Shown: one piece after another, positions 17,701 through 26,611 of the stretch
Numbering within the stretch: the first letter of the stretch is position 1
Layout of the letters: each line of letters opens with the position of its first letter
Assembly: GCF_009762325.1 (NCBI RefSeq)
Contig: NZ_CP034348.1
Span: forward strand, 3,354,501 to 3,418,500
From: Roseovarius faecimaris
GTDB lineage: Bacteria > Pseudomonadota > Alphaproteobacteria > Rhodobacterales > Rhodobacteraceae
DNA length: 64,000 nucleotides
Reading direction: 5' to 3'
The notes under the pieces: generated by a model
Seen by the model: the letters and a program-made list of their open reading frames with translations, nothing else
The model's database searches: none
What the model was told of the DNA's origin: nothing
Position numbers and translations under genes: made by a program

Positions 17701-20700
17701 TCGGCCACCTGGCGCAGATCCTGTTGCGCGCGTTTGCCACCGGGCCAGCCGCCGCTCAGGCGGTTGAGCACCCGAGTACATTGAACGCGGATCCCGCTGA
17801 GCTGATAAAGCGCCTGGCCTGCGCTGTTGAAGGCGCGGGCATTGGCCGTCAGCTCATTGGTGACATCAAGCGTGAGGTCATCAAGCTCAAGCCGGATCGG
17901 GCCGGATGTGTCGGCCGCAAAGCGCTGCACGGTCGCAGCACTCAGGGGAAGACCGGAGAAATCGTGTTGCGATCGGCTCCACACCCAGAGCAGTTGCAGC
18001 ATTCCGTCGATCAGCCCGGGGTCGAAAGACCAGTCCTGCCCGGCCCCATGCGCCACGAAACTGCCGGGCTCGGACCGATGGGCCAGCGCGCGGATGCGGG
18101 TGGCATCGAGCGCCAGCACCTCGTCGAGCACCTGAAAGCGCGGCCCGTGCGAGAGCCAGCGGGCATAAAGGTCATCCATCGCCGCACCGGTCCAGGGGGT
18201 GATATCCGAGACCTCGGACGGGCTGAGCGACGACGGTTCCGGAAGGCCGTCGGCCAGGGCCAGCTCTGCCTCGTAAAGCACACGCGGTTTGTCATCGGTC
18301 GACAGCACGCGGGCCTGCATCCGGTCGGCCGAGGCGCCCTCGGTCAGTTCCACGCACAGATCGAGCGGGCCGTCCTTGAGCGTGAGCCCCTGCAGCATCC
18401 GCAGATCGTGCAGCGCCACAACCGGGCGGTCGATGCCGAAGGCGCGCGGCACTTCGCTGAAGACCTGCATCATGCCGGCCATGGGCATAACCGCATGACG
18501 GTCAAAGCGGTGATCGTCGGTAAAGGGCGCGCTGACCATGTCAAAGCGCCACAAAAGCCTGTCAGTATCGCGCTGCGCACCGTTCAAAAGCAGCAGGCCC
18601 GAGGGCGCGGGCAGGGCATCCGGGGCGGGCGGCAAGGCGCAGACCGCCGATTCCATCGCTTCGCCATCAGCGACCCAGCCGGAGGTTTCCACCTGATCCC
18701 GGTCGGCCCAGAACATTTCGCGCCAGAAATATTCGCGGCCCGGGATCGCCTCGACCATGCCAATGCCCCGCGACAGGAACTGCGCGCGGGTGCTTTCGGT
18801 GACCATGCCGGCGCCCGTCGTCGTTTCGGCCCAGGGGCCCCAGTTGATGGCGGCGACGCGGCACTCTGGCAGGACGTGGCTGGCGAGATAGCGGGCATAG
18901 AAATTCAGCGTCTCGTTGGCGGCGGCATAATCGGCCTGACCGGGGTTGCCATAGCGCCCGGCGACGGAGGTGAAGAAACACAGCCCCTTGAGATGCGGGT
19001 TGCGCGCGGCTGTCACCAGGGTCAGCGCGCTGTCGACCTTGGTGTCGAAGACGCGGTCAAAGCTCTCGCGGGTTTTCTTCTCGAACTGGGTATCCTCGAT
19101 CAGCCCCGCGCCATGCACGACCATGTCGATCCGGCCATATTGCGCCATCAGATCGGCACAGAGCGCCTGCACCGCCCCGGCGTCACACACATCGACGGCG
19201 CGGTAATCGACCGTCGCCCCCATGGCGGTAAAATCGCGCAGGTTGGTGTCCATGTCGCGCAGCGCCAGATGGCGGTTCACCTGCGCTTCGATCTGCGCCG
19301 GTTTGACCTTCTCCCCCGCGTCGCGAGCCCGCCCGAGCAAATGGGCGCGCAGGCCGGGTATGTCGAGCGCGCGCAGCTCTTCGGGCTCCGGCTCGGGGCG
19401 GGCCGAGCGGCCCAGAAGAACCAGCGTCGCCCCCGAAGGCGCGAGCGTGCGCAGGCATTCGGCGGTGATCCCCCGCGCGCCGCCCGAGGCGAGGATCACC
19501 CAATCCCGATCGGGGGTCAGCACCGGCTCAAGCGGCGGCTCGGTCGCGGCGGGTTCGGTGCGGAAAATCGTGCGCACGCCGCCCGGATAGCCCACTTCAC
19601 GGCGGCCCGCGCGCATGGTCAGCTCACGCATTACATGGGCAATCTGCGCCCGCGTCTGCTCGGCGGGGTCGAGATCAACCGCCTTGAGGCTGCATTCGGG
19701 CCATTCGAGGGACAGCGCCTTGATTAACCCGATCACACCGGGCTCGGACAACATGGGCGCATCGGCGCCTTCGGCCCCGCGGCCGAAATGGCCGCCGCTC
19801 TGCGTTACGGCGACAACGCGCCCGCCGGATTGCAGATGCGGCTGAAGGGCCTGCAACAGGTCAAAGACAGCCTTCGTGCCCGCCTCATGGGCATCGTGCC
19901 ACGCGTCGAGCGCCCCGAACGCGTCCTCGGGCAGATGGGCCCGGCCGGTCAGATGGATCAGCGCGACAGGGCCATCGAAAGCCTGCCCTGCCACCCAAGC
20001 GCCAAGGTCGGGCCGATCGGCAGGCAGGAGTGTCACAGGGTGGCCCATCTCCGAAAGCGCGGCGCTCAGCGCCTCGTGAAACCCGTCATCGCTTGGCGTC
20101 AGGACGATGGGCATGTCCTGAGGCAGATCGGACGGCACATGGTGCGCCGCCTCGGCGAAGGGCACCTGAATATACCGGGGAAGCACCGCGCGAGCGGATG
20201 TCTCGGCCTCCCCGGCATGATCAAAAGGGTCCGTGCCCTCGGGTTTTGCCGCGGCGGCCTCTCCCCCGCCGTTACCGGCGGTGTCGAAGACGTGATCCAC
20301 GATTTCGCGCATCGTCGCCAGTTGGCTGATCGCGTCCATATCGCCGCGCATCGCCTGGGCCAGATCCTCGGGCAGGGATTTCTGCATGGTCGAGAGGATC
20401 TCCATGCGCTTGATCGAATCGACGCCCAGGTCGGCCTCAAGTGCCTGATCGGGGTCGAGCGCATCCGCCGGGTAGCCGGTCTTGTCAGCGACGATCCCGA
20501 TGAAGGCGGCCAGCGTGTCCTCGCGGTTCATGGCGGCAGGGGCCGCTGTCGGCGCGGGCGCGGCGGGCGCGGTCTCAGGTGCGGCCGGAGCCTCGACCAC
20601 CGGCGCAGGGGCCGCGACCGGCGCAGCAACCGGCGCAGCAACGGGCTGCGGGACAGGTTGGGCCACGGGTTGCGGCACAGGCTGCGGCACGGGTTGCATG

Positions 20701-23700
20701 GCGGCAGGGGCGGCGGGCATCTGCGGCATCGCGGCAGGCAGCGGCGCCCCGCCCGATTGCAGATAGGCCCGCATCACGCTTTCCTGCACGCGCAGGAATT
20801 CGGTCATCATCGCGTGATAGCTGCTCATCATATCGCCCTGCCCCGCGACGGGCGCGGCTCCGGGCGGCGGGAAGGTCAGATCGGGTTTCATCTCGATAAA
20901 CTCCAACTCCTCATCATCTGTGGCTTCGGCAGGCACACCGCTGCCAAGGGGGATCGTTCCGGGGGCGGGCGGCTCGACATCCCGCAGGGGGGCATCAGCG
21001 CGGCGGGCATAGGCGCCGTTCAGATACCAGGTGTTCGGGCCGGCCTCGCCGGTGTTGCGCGGGCCGGGGCGGGCAAGCTGCATCCAGAGCGCGGGCAAAT
21101 CGACAGCCGCACCGGCCACGAAAAGCCGGGCAAGGCCCGCCATGAAGGCCGCCGCATCGCCCTTGCCCGCGTCGAGCGCGATAGAGGTGATCCCGTCTTG
21201 CTCGACAATTTCGCCCACGCGGTCGGCAAGGATCGACTTGGGCCCGACCTCGACAAAGACGCGTGCGCCATCGCGCACCATGTTGCGCACCTGCGTGACG
21301 AAATCGACAGAGCTGACCAGGTGATCGGCCATGGCGTCGGCGATCCGCTTCGGGTCGCTCTCATGCGGCTCGGCGGTGACGTTGGAATAGACCGGCACAC
21401 GCGGTGCGGCCCATGCGGCCTTGCCAATGGCCTTGGCAAACTGTGTCTTCGCCGGAGCCATGAGCGGCGAGTGGAAGGCCTGGCTGACCGGCACCCGAAC
21501 CGCGCTGAGACCGGCCTTTTTCAGCACCTCTGCGGCCTGGTCCATCGCCGCTTCGCTGCCTGCGATCACCGTCTGCACCGGGCTGTTGAGATTGGCGATC
21601 GTCACGTCCTTGAGCGCACCGACCGCCTCACGCGTCGCGGCCTCGTCCGCCTTTACGGCGATCATCGCGCCGGGTTTGTCCGGGTCTGAGTTTTCAACCA
21701 TAGCCCGGCCACGGGCCTCGCTGAGGCGGATCAGGTCGTCATAGCCGAGCGCGCCAGCCGCGCAGAGAGCAGCAAACTCGCCATAGGAATGACCGGCGGC
21801 GAGGTCGGGCGTGACGCCAAGCGTAGCCAGCATATCGGCCAGGCCGGTCTCAATCGCTCCAAGGGCGGGCTGGGCCACATCGGTAGCGGTGAGCGCCGCC
21901 ATCTGGCGCTTGCGTTGCTCGGGTGTAAAACTGTCGCCCGGGTAGATCAGCCGCGCCAGCGGCCGGGCGAGTTTGCGGAAGGTGGGTGTATCGCCCAGCA
22001 GCGTCTCGGCCCGGCAGAGGCGGGCCAGCAGGGGCTGCGCCAGAAGGGCCGTCTGCCGGTGCATATCCGGATATTGCGCGCCCTGACCAGAGAAAAGGAA
22101 CGCCAGCTTGCCGCCCTGTTGCAGAGCCGGAGCGTCGGAATAAAACAGGCCCTCGGGCGGCGCGGTACTGTCTGTCGTCAGGAAGCCAAGCGCCAGGTCC
22201 ACGTAGTCGAGAAGGTCTTCGCGCGAGGTCGCGACAAAGCCGAGCCGATGCGGCCCGTCAGGGGCGAAGAGGATCTCGGCCAGCCCGGCCAGCGGTGCGC
22301 CCGGTGATTTGCTCATCTCGGCCTTGAGCCGTCCAAGCGCCCGGGTCAGACCCTCGCGGCTGTCCGCGGCCAGCGCGAAAGGCACCAGATCTGCACCCAT
22401 CTCGGCCAGCGGGGCGGGTTGCGCGGCGTCGGCATACTCCTCCAGCGCAACATGGAAATTCGTCCCGCCAAAGCCGAAGGCGCTGACACCCGCGCGGCGC
22501 GGCTGGTCTTGCGGCACGATCCAGGGCCGCGGTACCTGGCTGAGAAAGAGCGGCGTGTCCTCGGCCTCGAACACCGCGTTGGGGGCTTTCACGAGGGCAT
22601 GCGGCGGCAGGGTCCGGTGATGCAGACCAAGTGCCACCTTGATCATCCCGGCGATCCCGGCGCTGGCCTTGGTGTGGCCGATCAGCGTCTTGACCGAGCC
22701 GATCGCAACCGAGCGCTCGGGCACGCCGGAGCCGTCGAGAATACCGCTCACCGTTTCCAGTTCGGCCTTGTCGCCCGCCACGGTGCCGGTGCCATGCGCC
22801 TCGAAAAGCTGCACCGTTCCGGGGGCGAAGCCGGCCTGCTCATAGGCGCGGCGCAGGGCCCGTTTCTGCCCCTTGGGCAGGGGCGCGGTCAGGCCCTTGG
22901 CCCGTCCGTCCGACGACGCGCCGACGCCCTTGATCACCGCATAGATCCGGTCACCGTCACGCTCGGCATCGGCAAGCCGCTTGAGCACCACGGCAGCGAG
23001 CCCTTCGGAGATCACGATCCCGTCGGCGGCCTGATCGAAGGTGTTGCAAACGCCACGGGGTGACAGCGCCGTGGTCTTGGCAAAACACAGATACCCGAAG
23101 GGCGATTGCAGCGTATCCACCCCGCCCGCGATCACCGCGTCGGCGCGGCCGGTCTCCAGCTCCTGCACCGCCGCATAAAGCGCGGCGAGAGAGGACGCAC
23201 AGGCCGCATCGACGATCTGGTTGGACCCGCCCAGATCGAACCGGTTGGCGACACGGCCCGCCGAGACATTCGGCAGAAGCCCGGCAAAGCTGTCCTCGGT
23301 CCATTCGGGCAGGCGGCTCAGCAGCTCTTCGGGCACCTCGCCCATGAGGCGGGTCAGCTCGGAGCGGGTGGCATATTGCGCGCCCGTCTCCCCCAGCCCG
23401 CCGGAGAAGCCGAAGACAACCGACATGCGCTCGCGGTCGATGGCCAGATCGCCGCCCAGGGCCGCGTCATCCAGCGCGTCCCGCACCACTTCCAGCGTCA
23501 GAAGCTGCATCGGATCCACCGAAGGGATCGAGGTGGGCGGGATCCCGTAATCGAGCGGGTTGAAGGGGATATCGGGCAAAAAGCCGCCGCGCATCGAATA
23601 AATCTTGTCGCGCCGTTTCGGGTCTTCGTCGAAATAGCCAACCAGCGACCAGCGGTCCCTGGGGATCTCGCGAATGGCGCTTTCACCGCTGGTGATCCGC

Positions 23701-25871
23701 CGCCAGTAACTTTCAAGCGTGTCAGAGCCGGGCAGCAGGGTCGACATGCCGACAATGGCGATATCGGCGGGCTTCGGCGCCTTCGGCTGCGCCGGGGGGG
23801 CCGCCTCGGGTGCGATGGCGCGCAGATACTCGGCAGAGCCGACAGAGACGCTTTCGTGCAGTTCGGCGATGGTCTGAACCTTGTCGCGCAGCGCGGCGAC
23901 CTGGCCGATCATGTACATGCCTTCGGCGCGGCGCTGATCCTGGCCGATCTCGGTCAGCTTGCCATCGGGGCCCGTGCGCGCCAGCCCCTTGGTGGCCATG
24001 CGCAGGCGGCCCAGCGTATAATGTTCCAGCGCATCCTTGATCTCGGTGATCGTGGCCCCCTTGGCCTGAAGCTCGGCCCGGCGGGCGCGGAATTCTTCGG
24101 CGATGGGGGTGGTGGCGCAGCGGCTGGCAAATCCCGGCCCTTCCCAGAGCGACTGGGTGGTTTCGGTGGCCAGCGCCACCTCCTGATAATCGGGCACGAT
24201 AGCGCCGGAGTCGACGATTTCCGGCGTAAAGAGATAGGCCGTGCCCATCAGCACGCCGATCTGCACGCCGCGCGCGGCGAAAGGCTCGGCCAGGGCCGAG
24301 ACCATGGCGGCGGAGACCGCATCGTGAATACCGCCCGCAAAAATGAGCTGTATCTTCTGAGGCGTTTTCCGGGTGACTCCATGCTGGTCCAGCGCATCGA
24401 GAATGGCGCTCCACAGCACGAAGCTCGACATCGGGCCGATATGGCCGCCGCATTCGCGGCCTTCGATCACGAACCGGGTGCAACCCTCATCAAGGTAGTG
24501 GGTGAGCTGCGAGGCGGCGGCGACATGCGCGTAGGCGCGAATGCCCAGCGCCTCCAGCTTGTCGAGCTGGTCGATGCGGGCCCCCGCGACAATAGCGAAA
24601 TCGGGGCGATGCGCCTCGATGGCGGTGAATTGCGGGCCAAGCACCTTGGGACCGGCAAACCCCAGCAGGCCGACGCCCCAGGGCATATCGCCCATCTGCG
24701 CCTTGGTCTGTTTCAGCAGCGCCTCGGTCTGTTCGCCCTTCAGAAGCGCCAGCGCCGCGAAGGGAAGGCCACCGGCCTCGCCCACCCGCACGAAGAAATC
24801 GGACACATCCGAGACGCGCGTCATCGGGCCCTGGAAGATCGGGTAGCGGGTGCCGTTGGCCTGGGCCAGCGGGCTGGCCTCCTGCAAGACGGCGCGCGCG
24901 GCGGCGGCGGCGGGCTGTTCGGCCCAGGCGCGGCGCAGGGCAGCGATGAGGCGGCCCAGCGTGCCGTGGCGGCGAAGAATACCGGAGGCGAGTGTCAGGC
25001 CCTGCCCGCCCGGATGCAGATTGCCATCAGACCAGCAAAGCGATGCCGCCTCGGAGAGAAGCGCCTCGGGGTCGGCCTGCATGCGGCGGGTCAGCTCCGG
25101 CTCCACCTCGCGCGGCTGCAGGGCGAACCCACGCAGGTAAGCCCCGCCGCGCAGGTCCTCGATCTGCACGGTTTCCGAGCCCGACATGCCCGAGATCCGC
25201 TGACGCAGCGCGGCATAGGTCAAACCCACCTCGGGCAGCAGCATGATCTGATCGTCGAGCATCACACCGGCCGCACCGGCCACGGCGGAAGCGGCAGCGG
25301 TGACGGGGGTGATCCCGCCACGGGCAATGAGCGGTTTGTCGGTTTTGCCACGGGCCTCTTGCAGCAGCACGAAGGTGGTCTGTTCGCTGACCACACCGGC
25401 GCATTCATGGCCCTTGAGCACAAAGCCATCAACGCGTTTGGGCAAGGACGCAAGGTCGGAGGACCAGCGCGTGATTTCGGCCCAGAGCGCCACCCCTTTT
25501 GGCAGGGCGCGCAGGCGGGCCGCAGCACCCTGCAGCACATCCGCAGAAGCGATGACATGTGTCACGGCGCCTTCGGGAACATCCTTGAGGAGTGCCAGCA
25601 CAGACAGATCAGCAACCGCCACCCCGAACCGCGTAATCCCGACCCCGGCAAAGCGTTCGAGCTCGGACGCGAGGGACGCTTTGCCAAGCCCGGACGGAAG
25701 CTGCCAGATCCCGACCGCACCGGCCCTCTCGGCTGCGCGCAGCACCGCACACGGATCCAGCCCCCGTGGAGCCAGAACGGCACAGGCCATGTGGCCCGTC
25801 GCGGATGATGTTGAACACGCTGCCATGTTGTCCATCTGATCAGGCCCCCGCCGGGGCAACAATGGGGCCAA
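17697..25871 (-). CDS. Giant synthase: ER(PfaD-type)-KS-AT-ACP-KR-DH
   Basis: A 2724-residue iterative type I synthase. Residues 40-225 look like a degenerate TIM-barrel half (ARGGITPV near 183). Residues 340-660 form a PfaD-type flavin enoyl reductase with YPIFQGPM and the His477 of ECGGHIGP. The KS spans 702-1145 (Cys891, His1026, His1066), the AT 1255-1555 (Ser1362 in GHSYGEF, His1467). A Pro/Ala linker (1710-1780) precedes the ACP with Ser1819 in LGVDSIKRMEIL. The KR is at 2120-2400 (ILASGGARGI; Ser2302, Tyr2315, Asn2319) and a DH hot-dog at 2425-2700 (His2454, Asp2622). All sites look intact. Start codons at 25835 or 25826 are also possible. It should make a highly reduced chain. Confidence 0.9.
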   Translation of the reverse strand: MAPLLPRRGPDQMDNMAACSTSSATGHMACAVLAPRGLDPCAVLRAAERAGAVGIWQLPSGLGKASLASELERFAGVGITRFGVAVADLSVLALLKDVPEGAVTHVIASADVLQGAAARLRALPKGVALWAEITRWSSDLASLPKRVDGFVLKGHECAGVVSEQTTFVLLQEARGKTDKPLIARGGITPVTAAASAVAGAAGVMLDDQIMLLPEVGLTYAALRQRISGMSGSETVQIEDLRGGAYLRGFALQPREVEPELTRRMQADPEALLSEAASLCWSDGNLHPGGQGLTLASGILRRHGTLGRLIAALRRAWAEQPAAAAARAVLQEASPLAQANGTRYPIFQGPMTRVSDVSDFFVRVGEAGGLPFAALALLKGEQTEALLKQTKAQMGDMPWGVGLLGFAGPKVLGPQFTAIEAHRPDFAIVAGARIDQLDKLEALGIRAYAHVAAASQLTHYLDEGCTRFVIEGRECGGHIGPMSSFVLWSAILDALDQHGVTRKTPQKIQLIFAGGIHDAVSAAMVSALAEPFAARGVQIGVLMGTAYLFTPEIVDSGAIVPDYQEVALATETTQSLWEGPGFASRCATTPIAEEFRARRAELQAKGATITEIKDALEHYTLGRLRMATKGLARTGPDGKLTEIGQDQRRAEGMYMIGQVAALRDKVQTIAELHESVSVGSAEYLRAIAPEAAPPAQPKAPKPADIAIVGMSTLLPGSDTLESYWRRITSGESAIREIPRDRWSLVGYFDEDPKRRDKIYSMRGGFLPDIPFNPLDYGIPPTSIPSVDPMQLLTLEVVRDALDDAALGGDLAIDRERMSVVFGFSGGLGETGAQYATRSELTRLMGEVPEELLSRLPEWTEDSFAGLLPNVSAGRVANRFDLGGSNQIVDAACASSLAALYAAVQELETGRADAVIAGGVDTLQSPFGYLCFAKTTALSPRGVCNTFDQAADGIVISEGLAAVVLKRLADAERDGDRIYAVIKGVGASSDGRAKGLTAPLPKGQKRALRRAYEQAGFAPGTVQLFEAHGTGTVAGDKAELETVSGILDGSGVPERSVAIGSVKTLIGHTKASAGIAGMIKVALGLHHRTLPPHALVKAPNAVFEAEDTPLFLSQVPRPWIVPQDQPRRAGVSAFGFGGTNFHVALEEYADAAQPAPLAEMGADLVPFALAADSREGLTRALGRLKAEMSKSPGAPLAGLAEILFAPDGPHRLGFVATSREDLLDYVDLALGFLTTDSTAPPEGLFYSDAPALQQGGKLAFLFSGQGAQYPDMHRQTALLAQPLLARLCRAETLLGDTPTFRKLARPLARLIYPGDSFTPEQRKRQMAALTATDVAQPALGAIETGLADMLATLGVTPDLAAGHSYGEFAALCAAGALGYDDLIRLSEARGRAMVENSDPDKPGAMIAVKADEAATREAVGALKDVTIANLNSPVQTVIAGSEAAMDQAAEVLKKAGLSAVRVPVSQAFHSPLMAPAKTQFAKAIGKAAWAAPRVPVYSNVTAEPHESDPKRIADAMADHLVSSVDFVTQVRNMVRDGARVFVEVGPKSILADRVGEIVEQDGITSIALDAGKGDAAAFMAGLARLFVAGAAVDLPALWMQLARPGPRNTGEAGPNTWYLNGAYARRADAPLRDVEPPAPGTIPLGSGVPAEATDDEELEFIEMKPDLTFPPPGAAPVAGQGDMMSSYHAMMTEFLRVQESVMRAYLQSGGAPLPAAMPQMPAAPAAMQPVPQPVPQPVAQPVPQPVAAPVAAPVAAPAPVVEAPAAPETAPAAPAPTAAPAAMNREDTLAAFIGIVADKTGYPADALDPDQALEADLGVDSIKRMEILSTMQKSLPEDLAQAMRGDMDAISQLATMREIVDHVFDTAGNGGGEAAAAKPEGTDPFDHAGEAETSARAVLPRYIQVPFAEAAHHVPSDLPQDMPIVLTPSDDGFHEALSAALSEMGHPVTLLPADRPDLGAWVAGQAFDGPVALIHLTGRAHLPEDAFGALDAWHDAHEAGTKAVFDLLQALQPHLQSGGRVVAVTQSGGHFGRGAEGADAPMLSEPGVIGLIKALSLEWPECSLKAVDLDPAEQTRAQIAHVMRELTMRAGRREVGYPGGVRTIFRTEPAATEPPLEPVLTPDRDWVILASGGARGITAECLRTLAPSGATLVLLGRSARPEPEPEELRALDIPGLRAHLLGRARDAGEKVKPAQIEAQVNRHLALRDMDTNLRDFTAMGATVDYRAVDVCDAGAVQALCADLMAQYGRIDMVVHGAGLIEDTQFEKKTRESFDRVFDTKVDSALTLVTAARNPHLKGLCFFTSVAGRYGNPGQADYAAANETLNFYARYLASHVLPECRVAAINWGPWAETTTGAGMVTESTRAQFLSRGIGMVEAIPGREYFWREMFWADRDQVETSGWVADGEAMESAVCALPPAPDALPAPSGLLLLNGAQRDTDRLLWRFDMVSAPFTDDHRFDRHAVMPMAGMMQVFSEVPRAFGIDRPVVALHDLRMLQGLTLKDGPLDLCVELTEGASADRMQARVLSTDDKPRVLYEAELALADGLPEPSSLSPSEVSDITPWTGAAMDDLYARWLSHGPRFQVLDEVLALDATRIRALAHRSEPGSFVAHGAGQDWSFDPGLIDGMLQLLWVWSRSQHDFSGLPLSAATVQRFAADTSGPIRLELDDLTLDVTNELTANARAFNSAGQALYQLSGIRVQCTRVLNRLSGGWPGGKRAQQDLRQVAE

Positions 25872-25904
25872 TCCCCCAGTTCAATCAATGCGCGTCAAAA
25901 TAAG

Positions 25905-25917
25905 TGACGCTACGTCA
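25905..25917. promoter_or_regulatory. Perfect dyad TGACG-N3-CGTCA before the giant synthase
   Basis: The gap between the unknown 176-residue gene and the synthase gene contains the 13-base inverted repeat TGACG-CTA-CGTCA, and another CGTCA half-site at 25893-25897. It lies about 35-45 bases upstream of the synthase start at 25871. It may bind a regulator or be a chance dyad; no consensus promoter is obvious. Confidence 0.3.
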
Positions 25918-25920
25918 TTC

Positions 25921-26451
25921 TTACCACCGCGCTTTCGGGGCAGCGCCCGCGGCACCGCGAATCGCTTCGATCCGGCGCGCGAGCATTTGCAGCTTCTCCA
26001 CGCTGGCCCCGCTGCTTGTGGCGGTTTCGTCCTCACCGGGACTGATAAAATTGAGCAAGCCGCCAGCGATCTTGGCACCTGTCGCCGAGGGATCTTCGGC
26101 GCGCGTGCGCAGCATCTCCATCAGACGGGCCACCCCGGTGGCCGTGAACGGCGTATCAGGCACAAGGCCCTCGTCATCGGCCGGGGTCTGGGTCAGGACC
26201 TTGTAGACCTTCATCAGAAGCTTGCGCTGGCGGTTCCGCTTGCCCCCGGGGCCACCCATGCCGCCAAAGACGGCACCCGGCCCCATCGCACCACCCATGC
26301 CAATATCGGGCTGCGCGTCATCAGCCGGTTCTGCCGCAGGCGCAGGCGCAGGAGGCGCCCCCGCACGCTTTGATTTCAGCGCTTCAAGGCGTTCCCGCCG
26401 CTTGCGCAATTCGTCGCTGTCCTGCTCGGGAGTATCGGCCATATTCACCAT
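25921..26451 (-). CDS. Hypothetical protein heading the synthase operon
   Basis: A 176-residue (or 173 from the internal ATG at 26442) protein with no domain I recognise. The N-terminus is charged and helical (DELRKRRERLEALKSKR), the middle is Pro/Ala then Gly/Met-rich (IGMGGAMGPGAVFGGMGG), and the C-terminal half is helical with RQRKLLMKVYKVLTQTP. There is no signal peptide or membrane segment. It is the first gene of the minus-strand run that continues into both synthases, 49 bases upstream of the larger one. It could be a docking or scaffolding partner of the synthases; that is a guess from position only. Confidence 0.65.
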   Translation of the reverse strand: MVNMADTPEQDSDELRKRRERLEALKSKRAGAPPAPAPAAEPADDAQPDIGMGGAMGPGAVFGGMGGPGGKRNRQRKLLMKVYKVLTQTPADDEGLVPDTPFTATGVARLMEMLRTRAEDPSATGAKIAGGLLNFISPGEDETATSSGASVEKLQMLARRIEAIRGAAGAAPKARW

Positions 26452-26611
26452 CGTCAGATTTGTCTAAAAGTTTGATAACCAAGGTTAAACACATGTCACA
26501 CGTCGGGTTGCGGACAAGAGGTATGCCATTTCCGCAGGATGGCAGTATAACAGGGGCTATCGTGGGGATACAAGCTGTTCCCTCCTGCGCGTCCGGACCA
26601 AAACAACCGTC

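Noticed and set aside
23106..25808. 900-codon open frame antisense to the giant synthase
   Set aside because: The same GC-driven shadow effect; no motif and no ribosome site.
13939..25871. Omega-3 PUFA synthase (pfaABCD)
   Set aside because: Only one ACP, no PfaB/PfaC genes and no tandem FabA-like dehydratases are present, so PUFA production is not supported despite the PfaD-like ER and LGVDSIKRME-type ACP.
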